This document shows, piece by piece, positions 1 through 5,700 of a stretch of DNA of 9,430 nt. Below the pieces are notes generated by a model that was given only the letters and a program-made list of their open reading frames with translations, did no database searches and was not told where the DNA came from. Origin of the DNA: Methylococcales bacterium (GTDB lineage: Bacteria; Pseudomonadota; Gammaproteobacteria; Methylococcales; Methylomonadaceae); contig SHZG01000088.1 of the NCBI GenBank assembly GCA_009692395.1, forward strand, positions 1 to 9,430. Direction: 5' to 3'. The number at the start of each line of letters is the position of its first letter. The stretch's first letter is position 1. Made by a program: the position numbers and the translations under genes.

Positions 1-111
1 TGTTATACTTGCCACTCCAACACCAAAACGCACTGCCGCTTCCGCTTGTGTTAGCCCTTCTTGTTCTTTAATCGTCAATACTTTTTGGCGGAAATCGGCT
101 GAATATGTCAT
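1..111 (-). CDS. IS630-family transposase, N-terminal part (runs off the left edge)
   Basis: Reading leftward from the ATG at 109-111, 37 codons are open to the window edge. The product begins MTYSADFRQKVLTIKEQEG and continues LTQAEAAVRFGVGVASIT. This is the N-terminal helix-turn-helix of IS630/Tc1-like transposases: a conserved 'YS.DFR.KVL' opening, then an 'EG.T..EAA.RF.VG..S' DNA-binding helix. The catalytic DDE domain would lie beyond the edge, so whether the element is intact cannot be judged. The family inserts at TA dinucleotides. The outer end of the element should lie between about 112 and 150, directly beside the truncated small membrane protein gene. Family assignment is by recognition of the N-terminal pattern only. 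Confidence 0.8.
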   Translation of the reverse strand, partial: MTYSADFRQKVLTIKEQEGLTQAEAAVRFGVGVASIT

Positions 112-150
112 CTAATTTAAAATAATCAAATTATACTGCTTTGGATATAG
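1..150 (-). mobile_element. IS630-type insertion sequence, one end (boundary approximate)
   Basis: The transposase start at 111 places an element end shortly to the right. The AT-rich stretch 112-150 precedes the ORF and contains a segment (124-150) that recurs with 22 of 27 matches at 2884-2910, which may be a terminal sequence of this element type. The exact terminus is not resolved because the other end is outside the window and no target duplication can be paired. Confidence 0.5.
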
Positions 151-419
151 AGCACGATTTAGGCACAAAAGAACCCGCCGATTCGTTCATGAAAAAATTC
201 GCCCGTGCCGCAAAACAAGACTTATGCGTAGAAGGTGGCGTTCTGTATGGACAGTGGAAAAAATGGGGCGATTTGGAAAATGAAGAAATGCTGAAAACTT
301 TTAGCGGGATTTTAATCGGTATGGGCATTAGCAATGCGTTGTTAGCTACCGCCTTGGTTGCGGTGAGTGTCATCGTGATTCATATCGGCATTAAAGCTTT
401 TTGTGAAGATTGCCAATAA
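141..419 (+). CDS. Small single-pass membrane protein, probably N-terminally truncated by IS630
   Basis: I do not recognise this protein family. The open frame begins after a stop at 123-125. Possible starts are TTG at 141 or ATG at 189, and neither has a convincing Shine-Dalgarno sequence. The product from 141 is 92 residues. A charged, soluble stretch (residues 1-52: acidic DIEHDLGTKEPAD, basic KKFARAAKQ, then GQWKKWGDLENEE) is followed by one strong hydrophobic segment at about 55-85 (GILIGMG...ALLATALVAVSVIVIHIGI) and a tail with two cysteines (KAFCEDCQ). The composition is protein-like throughout and it is the only plus-strand gene here. Because the frame opens inside or right at the IS630 end, the natural N-terminus has probably been removed. 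It could still be a short intact gene started at 141 or 189. Function unknown. Confidence 0.6.
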   Translation: MDIEHDLGTKEPADSFMKKFARAAKQDLCVEGGVLYGQWKKWGDLENEEMLKTFSGILIGMGISNALLATALVAVSVIVIHIGIKAFCEDCQ

Positions 420-433
420 GCGGCGTAAATTGA

Positions 434-453
434 GTTGCCGTCTTTTTGGCAAC
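434..453 (+). terminator. Weak hairpin after the small membrane protein gene
   Basis: GTTGCC (434-439) and GGCAAC (448-453) pair perfectly around an 8-nt T-rich loop, 15 nt after the stop codon. No clear T-run follows on the plus strand, so its terminator role is tentative. Confidence 0.3.
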
Positions 454-470
454 CTAACATTTTCTGGTAT

Positions 471-507
471 TTGTTGGGTTGCGAAAGAGCCGCAACCCAA
501 CCTACAA
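471..507. repeat. REP-like inverted repeat
   Basis: GTTGGGTTGCG (473-483) and CGCAACCCAAC (491-501) form a perfect 11-bp inverted repeat around a 7-nt loop, with further partial pairing of TTGTTGGG with CCTACAA at the edges. Palindromes of the 'GTTGGGTTGCG' type are commonly dispersed between genes in many bacterial genomes, so this is probably a repeat-family copy rather than a site specific to this locus. Confidence 0.6.
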
Positions 508-596
508 ACCCTTGCAATAACAATAAGCGGTGAAGCTAACAACTTTATGGCTTTTTTATGCCATTAACACTCTGTAACAAAACGTAATCTGTAGAC

Positions 597-627
597 AAAA
601 AAATACCCCGACTAGCGGAGTATTTTT
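597..627 (-). terminator. Rho-independent terminator of fae
   Basis: On the minus strand, AATACTCCG and CGGGGTATT pair (one T·G wobble) around a CTAGT loop, followed by a run of seven T. It lies about 40 nt past the fae stop codon. A smaller hairpin (GGTGC-GATAA-GCACC, 644-658) sits between the stop codon and this terminator. Confidence 0.85.
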
Positions 628-665
628 CAACGAACAGTAGTAAGGTGCGATAAGCACCCCATGAC

Positions 666-1184
666 TTATTCTTCGTTGTTTACTGCGAACGGGTGTTTAG
701 CTTCTTTTTTAGCTGCAACAACTTCAGCAGCAGTAGGAGAACCTGCAACGGCGCGTTTCAGAGCTTCTTTAGTTGCTGCGTAGTTGAATTTTTCAATCAA
801 TGCATCATCTTCAGCCATCCAGTGAATGAATACACCAACAGAGATGAATAAATCATCAGCTTCGTCAGCTGGGATAGTGCCATCTTCAACACAATCAGCA
901 ACTGCCATAGCAACAGCACGTTGTGCTGGGCCAAACATTTGAACTGCTTGTTTAGAACCTTTGATAGTTACTTTGTTGAACAAAATAGTAGCTGGTTTAA
1001 CTAACAAGTTAGGAGCAACAACCGCTAACAAAGTAGAGAAGCCGTCTTTGTTGTTTGTTAAAGCGTTAGCGAATGCAGATTCAGCAGCTGAACCTCTTGG
1101 GCCAATGATTAAGTCAATGTGAGCAATCTCGTTACCTTCGCCAACTAAAGATTCGCCAACCATCATTTTATTGATTAGAGCCAT
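666..1184 (-). CDS. fae: Formaldehyde-activating enzyme (Fae)
   Basis: Fae condenses formaldehyde with tetrahydromethanopterin to methylene-H4MPT in the cytoplasm, the entry step of the H4MPT-linked C1 oxidation pathway. The 172-residue product matches the family from end to end: VGE.LVG.GNE..HIDLIIGPRGS near the start, NN..GF..LLAV.APNL in the middle, AVQMFGPAQ.AVAMAV, then IPADEADDL and GVFIHW, ending in HPFAVNN. His22 in the AHIDLIIG motif corresponds to the conserved active-site histidine of Fae. Length is close to the roughly 170 residues usual for the family. The start is supported by AGGGG about 8 nt upstream of the ATG. It lies 37 bp downstream of the CitG-like gene on the same strand, with no terminator between them, so the two are probably co-transcribed; its own terminator follows. 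No truncation or missing motif is visible. Confidence 0.97.
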   Translation of the reverse strand: MALINKMMVGESLVGEGNEIAHIDLIIGPRGSAAESAFANALTNNKDGFSTLLAVVAPNLLVKPATILFNKVTIKGSKQAVQMFGPAQRAVAMAVADCVEDGTIPADEADDLFISVGVFIHWMAEDDALIEKFNYAATKEALKRAVAGSPTAAEVVAAKKEAKHPFAVNNEE

Positions 1185-1221
1185 GCGTGTTTTCCCCTAT
1201 AAAGAAAAATTAAAAATTAAG

Positions 1222-2085
1222 TCAAAATTGACTTTGTGAAAAATTGTTACTGATAAACTTGTCTAAAAATACGGTAAATACCGTGGCTACGGTCATATCT
1301 GCCGTAGTGCCTGGATTGATACGTTGAGATTTAAGCTCCTGATCAATGCTATGCAGTAACGGCATCATTAAATCAGGATTCTCAGTAGCGGATAATTCAG
1401 CATTAAGCTGATTCATTCGACTGGCTAGCATTTCAGTGTATTGATTACCGTATTTTCTCTCGATGTGACTATCAGGATAATGACTTAGCAAATCTGCGTA
1501 AACCGCAACTGCTGCCCAATGATGATTGCCCCACTTAAGAAGTGTACGATTATACCGCAAAACCGCAAAATCAAAAATATCTTTATAATCCGTTATATAC
1601 TGAAGCGCGATACGGTCTTTCGCGCTAGCAAGCTGCATTGCTTCGGTTAAAATCACGGCGGCTGGGGCTTTGACATCTTGTTGTGCTACGTCGCCTAAAC
1701 CAGCAGGTGCTGCCAACGCAATGGCTTTAAACGCCCAATCGGCATCCGCTACTGTGGTGTTTGCCAGCACTTGGTGCAATGCCTGTCTGAGCGTGATGTC
1801 AGTTGCACAATAGTCAACTGCTTGAATTAACGGCGCACACAGTAAAATAATGCCTAAATTAGTATTACAACCCACCGCTTCGCGAGTAGCTTTTACTGCA
1901 TAAAATATTTTTTCACCCAGTGAATAATCAGAGTTACACAGCGGAGTCGCACTTACTTTTGCACTGAGACGAAAATCATCCACCGTCATATCATGAGCGG
2001 CAGAATAAATACTAACATTCCCTGGTTTAAATGCCTGTAATTCCACTTCACAGGCTTGTTGATACAGTTGTTCGAGTGAATTCAT
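1222..2085 (-). CDS. CitG-family protein (triphosphoribosyl-dephospho-CoA synthase-like), H4MPT gene-cluster type
   Basis: This 287-residue protein has the hallmarks of the CitG/MdcB family: an N-terminal 'E..AFKPGNVS....AHDM' block (residues about 14-33), a glycine/asparagine motif GCNTNLGIILLCAPL (72-86), and a C-terminal NPGTTADM motif (257-264). CitG proper makes 2'-(5''-triphosphoribosyl)-3'-dephospho-CoA, the prosthetic-group precursor of citrate lyase. No citrate or malonate lyase genes are here. Homologues beside fae occur in H4MPT-dependent methylotrophs, where the family is annotated by similarity and suspected of a role in H4MPT biosynthesis. The KPGNVS and NTNLG variants differ from classical CitG motifs, consistent with that separate branch. 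The start has AGGA 8 nt upstream of the ATG. The family is confident; the exact reaction is not. Confidence 0.85.
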   Translation of the reverse strand: MNSLEQLYQQACEVELQAFKPGNVSIYSAAHDMTVDDFRLSAKVSATPLCNSDYSLGEKIFYAVKATREAVGCNTNLGIILLCAPLIQAVDYCATDITLRQALHQVLANTTVADADWAFKAIALAAPAGLGDVAQQDVKAPAAVILTEAMQLASAKDRIALQYITDYKDIFDFAVLRYNRTLLKWGNHHWAAVAVYADLLSHYPDSHIERKYGNQYTEMLASRMNQLNAELSATENPDLMMPLLHSIDQELKSQRINPGTTADMTVATVFTVFLDKFISNNFSQSQF

Positions 2086-2251
2086 GGTGTAATTCCTACG
2101 CTTTACCCAGCTTATCGTGTGTTGAATAGGAGCGAGACTCAGCCTTGATAGATAGCAGGAAGAAATAATTAGTTGGCGTATTTAAAATAACTGATATTAC
2201 GCAGGCATGTTCAGATGAGTCGATGAGGGTGACATTAGTCATTGATTTTAT

Positions 2252-2300
2252 TGAGCCGTTAGGCGGAATCGAACCACCGACCCAGACATTACGAATGGGA
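2252..2300 (-). pseudogene. tRNA-Thr(CGT)-like 3' half (possible attachment-site remnant)
   Basis: On the minus strand this reads as the anticodon loop through the acceptor 3' strand of a tRNA: TTCGTAA (anticodon loop with CGT, threonine), a degenerate anticodon 3' stem, variable loop GGGTC, then T arm GGTGG-TTCGATT-CCGCC with full stem pairing, and TAACGGC as the acceptor strand. No D arm (GCTCAG...GAGC pattern) is found upstream, and the expected ACCA end is replaced by TCA. It therefore cannot be a normal tRNA gene. A 3' half cut at the anticodon loop is what tyrosine-recombinase integration into a tRNA gene leaves behind. A tRNA gene degraded by a D-arm deletion is an alternative, because a loosely matching 5' acceptor strand occurs near 2323. 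Confidence 0.6.
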
Positions 2301-2499
2301 GAAAGCATAAAATCCATAACACACCACAATAAAACAATCAATAAGTTATATTGTTGTCACTTGTTGCCGTTTTTTTACTCAATTGCAACATGAGCGTATA
2401 ACAGAAACCTAGAAACAATATAGGCTTGGAAGTATACCACCACCTAACAAGCCCTATCCAATAACTTCACGATACGAGTTAAGCAATGGCTCGGTACTA

Positions 2500-2599
2500 A
2501 AGCCGCTTGATAATTTTTAATTAAGTCTTTTACTGCCTACTCAATCAAAGCCTGTTTTGATTTAATACCGCTTAATTCAAAAACCGTCCTGATTAGCAA
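2500..2599 (-). pseudogene. VapB-type antitoxin-like gene remnant
   Basis: Reading leftward from the TTG at 2597-2599, the frame gives LLIRTVFELSGIKSKQALIE, then a TAG stop (2537-2539), then AVKDLIKNYQAAL in the same frame. The pattern 'D.LI..A.ELSGIKSK.ALIE.A...LI' is typical of short VapB-family antitoxins, which pair with PIN-domain VapC toxins. The usual N-terminal strand (M.TNI.IDD or similar) is missing, the frame is interrupted, and no PIN-domain gene follows. It is therefore a decayed relic. Identification rests on about 33 residues of recognisable pattern. Confidence 0.5.
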
Positions 2600-2665
2600 G
2601 ATTCTTCCGCTTGACGAAACCAAGTTGCAGGACGAGGTTTAATGGTAACGGCGGCACACGCAGGT

Positions 2666-2793
2666 GAGACTGTGAAAGTATTATCAAAAACGACCAAAAT
2701 CGACACACAACAGCAAAAAATCTGCTATAATTTATTGATTGTTCGTTGCCAACATCAAAATTCAGCCCGAATTTTGAATACTTTCACAGTCTC
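2666..2793. mobile_element. MITE-like element, 128 bp with perfect 17-bp terminal inverted repeats
   Basis: GAGACTGTGAAAGTATT (2666-2682) is repeated exactly as its reverse complement at 2777-2793. The 128 bp between the outer ends cannot encode a transposase. Perfect terminal repeats of this length on a short AT-rich body are the defining look of a non-autonomous insertion element mobilised in trans. A subterminal palindrome CAAAATTC-AGCCC-GAATTTTG (2756-2776) adjoins the right terminal repeat. No target-site duplication is evident beside the ends (GGT on the left, TAT on the right). The parent IS family is not identified. Confidence 0.8.
2735..2743 (+). promoter_or_regulatory. Extended -10 promoter-like motif inside the MITE-like element
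   Basis: TGCTATAAT matches the extended -10 consensus TGnTATAAT exactly. No good -35 hexamer lies at the right distance. It would drive plus-strand transcription out of the element toward 2793, where no plus-strand gene follows, so biological relevance is doubtful. Confidence 0.25.
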
Positions 2794-2821
2794 TATAGCT
2801 AAAGCACAATAAAATGATACT

Positions 2822-2875
2822 GTTCATGGTGAGCTTGTAGAACCACATTCACGCTTCGACAAGCTCAGCGCGAAC
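2822..2875. repeat. REP-like imperfect inverted repeat with GAGCTTGTCGAA core
   Basis: Arms 2822-2846 and 2851-2875 pair with an uninterrupted core TGAGCTTGT/ACAAGCTCA plus outer GTTC/GAAC, around a 4-nt centre. The half 'TTCGACAAGCTCA' is a motif seen dispersed between genes in many proteobacterial genomes, so this is likely an extragenic repeat copy. It lies about 70 nt beyond the copB stop and could incidentally form a hairpin in that transcript. Confidence 0.65.
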
Positions 2876-2883
2876 GGTTTTTT

Positions 2884-2910
2884 AATCAATTTATACTGCC
2901 TCGGCTATAT
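2884..2910. repeat. Partial copy of the sequence at the IS630 end
   Basis: This segment matches 124-150 at 22 of 27 positions in the same orientation, sharing AATCAA, TTATACTGC, GG and TATA blocks. It may be a solo terminus of an IS630-type element or a short dispersed repeat. Confidence 0.35.
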
Positions 2911-2947
2911 GTGACTCATCTTGTCGTATTGCATTGTAGCAAGAGAG

Positions 2948-3916
2948 TTAAAACCACAAGTGTATGCCTGCCACAAAGCGCGTTTCGTCCACCGTATTAC
3001 CGTTAGCTCTTGCATAATTCGCGGTATTACCAACGACACTTGCCCATTCTACACCGATATAAGGTGCAAATTCACGGCGGAATTCATAGCGTAACCGCAT
3101 TCCCACTTCAATGTTTGATAAGCCATTACCCACACTATGCGCGGTATCGTTTTTACTGTAAAAATTCGCCTCGATACGCGGTTGTAAAATCAGCCGTTGG
3201 GTTATTAACACATCGTATTCCAACTCAGTCCGAAACGACACGCGCCCTTGTTCATTCACATAAAACGTTGCTTCGGTGTAGAGCCAATAAGGGGCTAAAC
3301 CTTGCACACCCAATGCCAACCAACCCCGATTATGCCCAGAACCACTGTCATAACGCACACCTAAATGTGAGTCCCAATAGGGCGTGATGGCGTGCGCCCA
3401 CAATAATTCGGTACGCGCATTTTCTAACTTACCGTTCTGCATTCCACATTCGGCTCTTATTAAAGCGCGGTTGTAAGTTTGTCCTGCCCACGCTTGCAAA
3501 TCATAGGTCATGGCGGCGTTGCCTGTTGTCGTCACACTTTCTAATCTATCGACTACCAGTGAATACAGGTTATGCGAATCATTGTGGTAAAACGGCAGGG
3601 AGTGCAGTGTTTCACCATCAGAATAGGCGTGTGGGTCTCGCGCATTTTCAGGCACATCACTGCCCTGCATGGACATCTCCGTGTGATTCATGGTCGCATG
3701 GTTCATTTTGCTATGATCCATTGCGCCACTCTTTTCAGCATGGTTCATTTTGCTGTGATCCATCGGCAGTGCTTTTTTTTCAGGTACTTCCGCTTCCTGC
3801 ATCTTCATATCACCGTGATTCATTTTGCTATGATCCATAGTCGGTGCGTCTTCTGCCCACGTTAGGGATGCGAACATCATTAACATAAAGACTTGCGAGG
3901 TTTTATGCTCTAACAT
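2948..3916 (-). CDS. copB: CopB-type outer-membrane copper resistance protein
   Basis: This 322-residue protein has a signal peptide (residues 1-21, MLEHKTSQVFMLMMFASLTWA, cleavage predicted before ED), a Met/His-rich N-terminal region (about 27-82) and a C-terminal outer-membrane beta-barrel domain characteristic of CopB/PcoB. The metal-binding region has three exact MDHSKMNH octads at 27-34, 52-59 and 66-73, plus related HGDMKM, ATMNHTEM and MSMQGS motifs. The barrel begins near DPHAYSDG (95-101) and ends in the aromatic-terminated VAGIHLWF expected of outer-membrane proteins. The family takes part in periplasmic copper tolerance with CopA. The start at 3916 is chosen over upstream codons because it yields the signal peptide and has GAGG 6 nt upstream. 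That GAGG overlaps the copA stop codon, so translation is probably coupled. No copC or copD follows. Confidence 0.93.
   Translation of the reverse strand: MLEHKTSQVFMLMMFASLTWAEDAPTMDHSKMNHGDMKMQEAEVPEKKALPMDHSKMNHAEKSGAMDHSKMNHATMNHTEMSMQGSDVPENARDPHAYSDGETLHSLPFYHNDSHNLYSLVVDRLESVTTTGNAAMTYDLQAWAGQTYNRALIRAECGMQNGKLENARTELLWAHAITPYWDSHLGVRYDSGSGHNRGWLALGVQGLAPYWLYTEATFYVNEQGRVSFRTELEYDVLITQRLILQPRIEANFYSKNDTAHSVGNGLSNIEVGMRLRYEFRREFAPYIGVEWASVVGNTANYARANGNTVDETRFVAGIHLWF
3701..3838 (-). repeat. Three copies of a repeat encoding MDHSKMNH in copB
   Basis: Near-identical 21-bp units occur at 3701-3721, 3743-3763 and 3818-3838 (one base differs in the middle copy). They encode the Met/His copper-binding octads. 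The DNA-level identity points to recent internal duplication and makes the array prone to copy-number change. Confidence 0.85.
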
Positions 3917-3924
3917 ACGCCGCC

Positions 3925-5574
3925 TCACGACACCACCACCGTGCGAAACATTCCAACGTGCATGTGGTAAAACAAATGGCAATGCCACGCCCAATACCCC
4001 AGCGCATCTGCCGTCACTAAAAAACTAATGCGTTGCGCAGGTTGTACGCTAAAAGTATGTTTACGCACTTGAAATTGACCGTCGGGCGTTTCCAATTCAC
4101 TCCACATACCATGCAAATGAATAGGATGAGTCATCATGGTGTCATTGACTAAAATAACGCGTAACCGCTCACCATAACGAAAATGTATCGGCGTGGAATC
4201 ATCAAACTCTACGCCATCAAATGACCAGCTATAGCGTTCCATATTACCCGTTAAATGCAGTTCAATGTCACGTTGCGCGGGGCGTGAGTCCATCGACCCG
4301 CCAACCGTATGCAAATCTGCATAAGTCAACACCCGCCGCCCGTTATTGCGTAGTCCAATCCCTGCATCATCCAAATTGGTACGCGGCGTATCAACACGCA
4401 TATCGACACTTGCACCGTATTCAGTTTTAGCATGATGCACCGCAACGCCACCATTCATATCACCCATCATATCCATCATGGACAAAGGTTCGGCTTTATC
4501 CAATGCAGGGACAGTAGCCGTTAAACCCGCTCGCGTTGTTAATGTCCCCCGCGCATAACCTGTTCTATCCATAGATTGCGCAAAAATAGTGTAAGCATCG
4601 TCTTTGGGTGTGACAATCACATCGTAAGTTTCTGCCGCACCTAATCGAACTTCATCGACACTGACAGGTTCAACGTTCTGCCCGTCCGCTTGCACCACGG
4701 TCATTTTTAAATTAGGAATCCGTACATCAAAGAAACTTTGCGCCGCAGAATTAATAAACCGTAAGCGCACCCGTTCACCTTTAGTAAACAGCCCAGTCCA
4801 ATTCGCTTCAGGCGTGTTGCCGTTGAGTAGATAACGATAGGTATAGGCGGCAATATCCGACAAATCGGTCATATTCATCCGCATTTCATTCCACATGGCG
4901 CGTTTATCGACGGCAGGCATTAGCCCATTTTGCGCAACATCGCGGGCAAAATCTAGTGCGGTCAATTGATTGAAATTGTAGTAATCACTTTGCTTTTTTA
5001 ATTTATCCAACACTGCCATTGGAGATTCATCCGTCCAATCGGACAACACAATTACATAATCACGTTCTGCAATAATCGGTTCAGACTTTAACGGCTCAAT
5101 GATAATCGCACCATACAAACCTGTTTGCTCCTGCATACCTGAATGCGAGTGATACCAATAAGTACCTGATTGTTGCACTTTAAAGCGATAAGTAAAGGTA
5201 CGGTTAGGCGCGATACCAGCAAAACTGACCCCATGTGCGCCGTCCATTTGATAAGGCAAAATCAGCCCGTGCCAATGAATAGAACTGCTTTCATTGAGTT
5301 GATTGGTGACATGAATGGTAACAGTGTCGCCTTCACGCCAACGCAAGGTTGGCGCGGGAAGAGATCCATTCACCGTCGTTGCTAAACGCGGTGTGCCAGT
5401 AAAATTAACACTGGTTTGTGCAATGGTTAAATGAAATTCTGAACCGCTCAGTATGTCAGCAGGCTTCGCATACACCGTTTTAATCCAAGGAGATAAACTT
5501 AACGCGGCTAAGCCTTTAAGACACTGACGACGGGAAAGCAAAGGTAATATAGATTGTTTAGTGGTGGCTTTCAT
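3925..5574 (-). CDS. copA: CopA-type periplasmic multicopper oxidase (copper resistance)
   Basis: This 549-residue CopA/PcoA-family multicopper oxidase is thought to oxidise Cu(I) in the periplasm. A twin-arginine signal is present: SRRQCLKGLAALSLS at 14-28, with Cys where the consensus has Phe, and cleavage likely after VYA (36). Cupredoxin copper motifs are in order: HWHG (100-103), WYHSHSG (140-146), HPIHLHG (483-489) and HCHLFYHMHVGM (531-542), the last supplying Cys532, His537 and Met542 of the type 1 site. All four ligand clusters are intact. The Met-rich insert is short (SMMDMMGDMNGG, about 365-376), and the protein is shorter than the roughly 600 residues of plasmid PcoA. The start has AGGA 8 nt before the ATG. 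copB follows 8 nt after the stop. No copper sensor (CueR, CopRS) is in the window. Confidence 0.95.
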   Translation of the reverse strand: MKATTKQSILPLLSRRQCLKGLAALSLSPWIKTVYAKPADILSGSEFHLTIAQTSVNFTGTPRLATTVNGSLPAPTLRWREGDTVTIHVTNQLNESSSIHWHGLILPYQMDGAHGVSFAGIAPNRTFTYRFKVQQSGTYWYHSHSGMQEQTGLYGAIIIEPLKSEPIIAERDYVIVLSDWTDESPMAVLDKLKKQSDYYNFNQLTALDFARDVAQNGLMPAVDKRAMWNEMRMNMTDLSDIAAYTYRYLLNGNTPEANWTGLFTKGERVRLRFINSAAQSFFDVRIPNLKMTVVQADGQNVEPVSVDEVRLGAAETYDVIVTPKDDAYTIFAQSMDRTGYARGTLTTRAGLTATVPALDKAEPLSMMDMMGDMNGGVAVHHAKTEYGASVDMRVDTPRTNLDDAGIGLRNNGRRVLTYADLHTVGGSMDSRPAQRDIELHLTGNMERYSWSFDGVEFDDSTPIHFRYGERLRVILVNDTMMTHPIHLHGMWSELETPDGQFQVRKHTFSVQPAQRISFLVTADALGYWAWHCHLFYHMHVGMFRTVVVS

Positions 5575-5644
5575 ATGAACTGTCCTTTTATTGGATTATT
5601 GCGTGGTGATGAGGAAACATCAACTAGGCGATAAACATATCAGA

Positions 5645-5669
5645 AATTCAGCGAATTCAGGTAATTCAA
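5645..5669. promoter_or_regulatory. Three direct repeats with 9-bp period upstream of copA
   Basis: AATTCAG (5645-5651), AATTCAG (5654-5660) and AATTCAA (5663-5669) are spaced exactly 9 bp apart, 70-95 bp upstream of the copA start. Tandem direct repeats at near-helical spacing are typical of response-regulator sites, and copAB operons are commonly controlled by CopRS. The link to copper is inference. Confidence 0.4.
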
Positions 5670-5700
5670 CAAAAAAGAGTACAGAAATTTATCGAGCCAT

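Larger units (their letters stand above)
2086..2947. other. Gene-poor region with remnants of mobile elements, a tRNA and a toxin-antitoxin gene
   Basis: No intact gene is supported in these 860 bases. The stretch holds, from left to right, the leader of the CitG-like gene (to about 2250), a tRNA-Thr-like 3' fragment, an AT-rich spacer (2301-2495), a VapB-like pseudogene, a MITE-like element, a REP-like inverted repeat, and a copy of a sequence seen at the IS630 end. The number of remnants suggests a repeated insertion site between the Fae unit and the copper operon. Confidence 0.6.

Noticed and set aside
131..542. Minus-strand open frames at 131-373 and 342-542
   Set aside because: The first is antisense to the small membrane protein gene; the second partly overlaps it and crosses the REP-like palindrome. 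Neither has a ribosome site or recognisable domain.
1219..1234. Inverted repeat AAGTCAA/TTGACTT at the end of the CitG-like gene
   Set aside because: Only 7-bp AT-rich arms with a 2-nt centre, too small a loop for a hairpin and overlapping the stop codon; probably chance.
2096..2341. 81-codon minus-strand open frame upstream of the CitG-like gene
   Set aside because: Its first third translates the tRNA-Thr-like fragment, the start has no ribosome site, and the composition is not protein-like. The shorter in-frame start near 2241 is also unsupported.
3010..3865. Plus-strand open frames opposite copB
   Set aside because: They mirror the coding frame of copB, including its repeats, and have no independent support.
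4221..5385. Plus-strand open frames opposite copA
   Set aside because: Antisense shadows of the multicopper oxidase gene.
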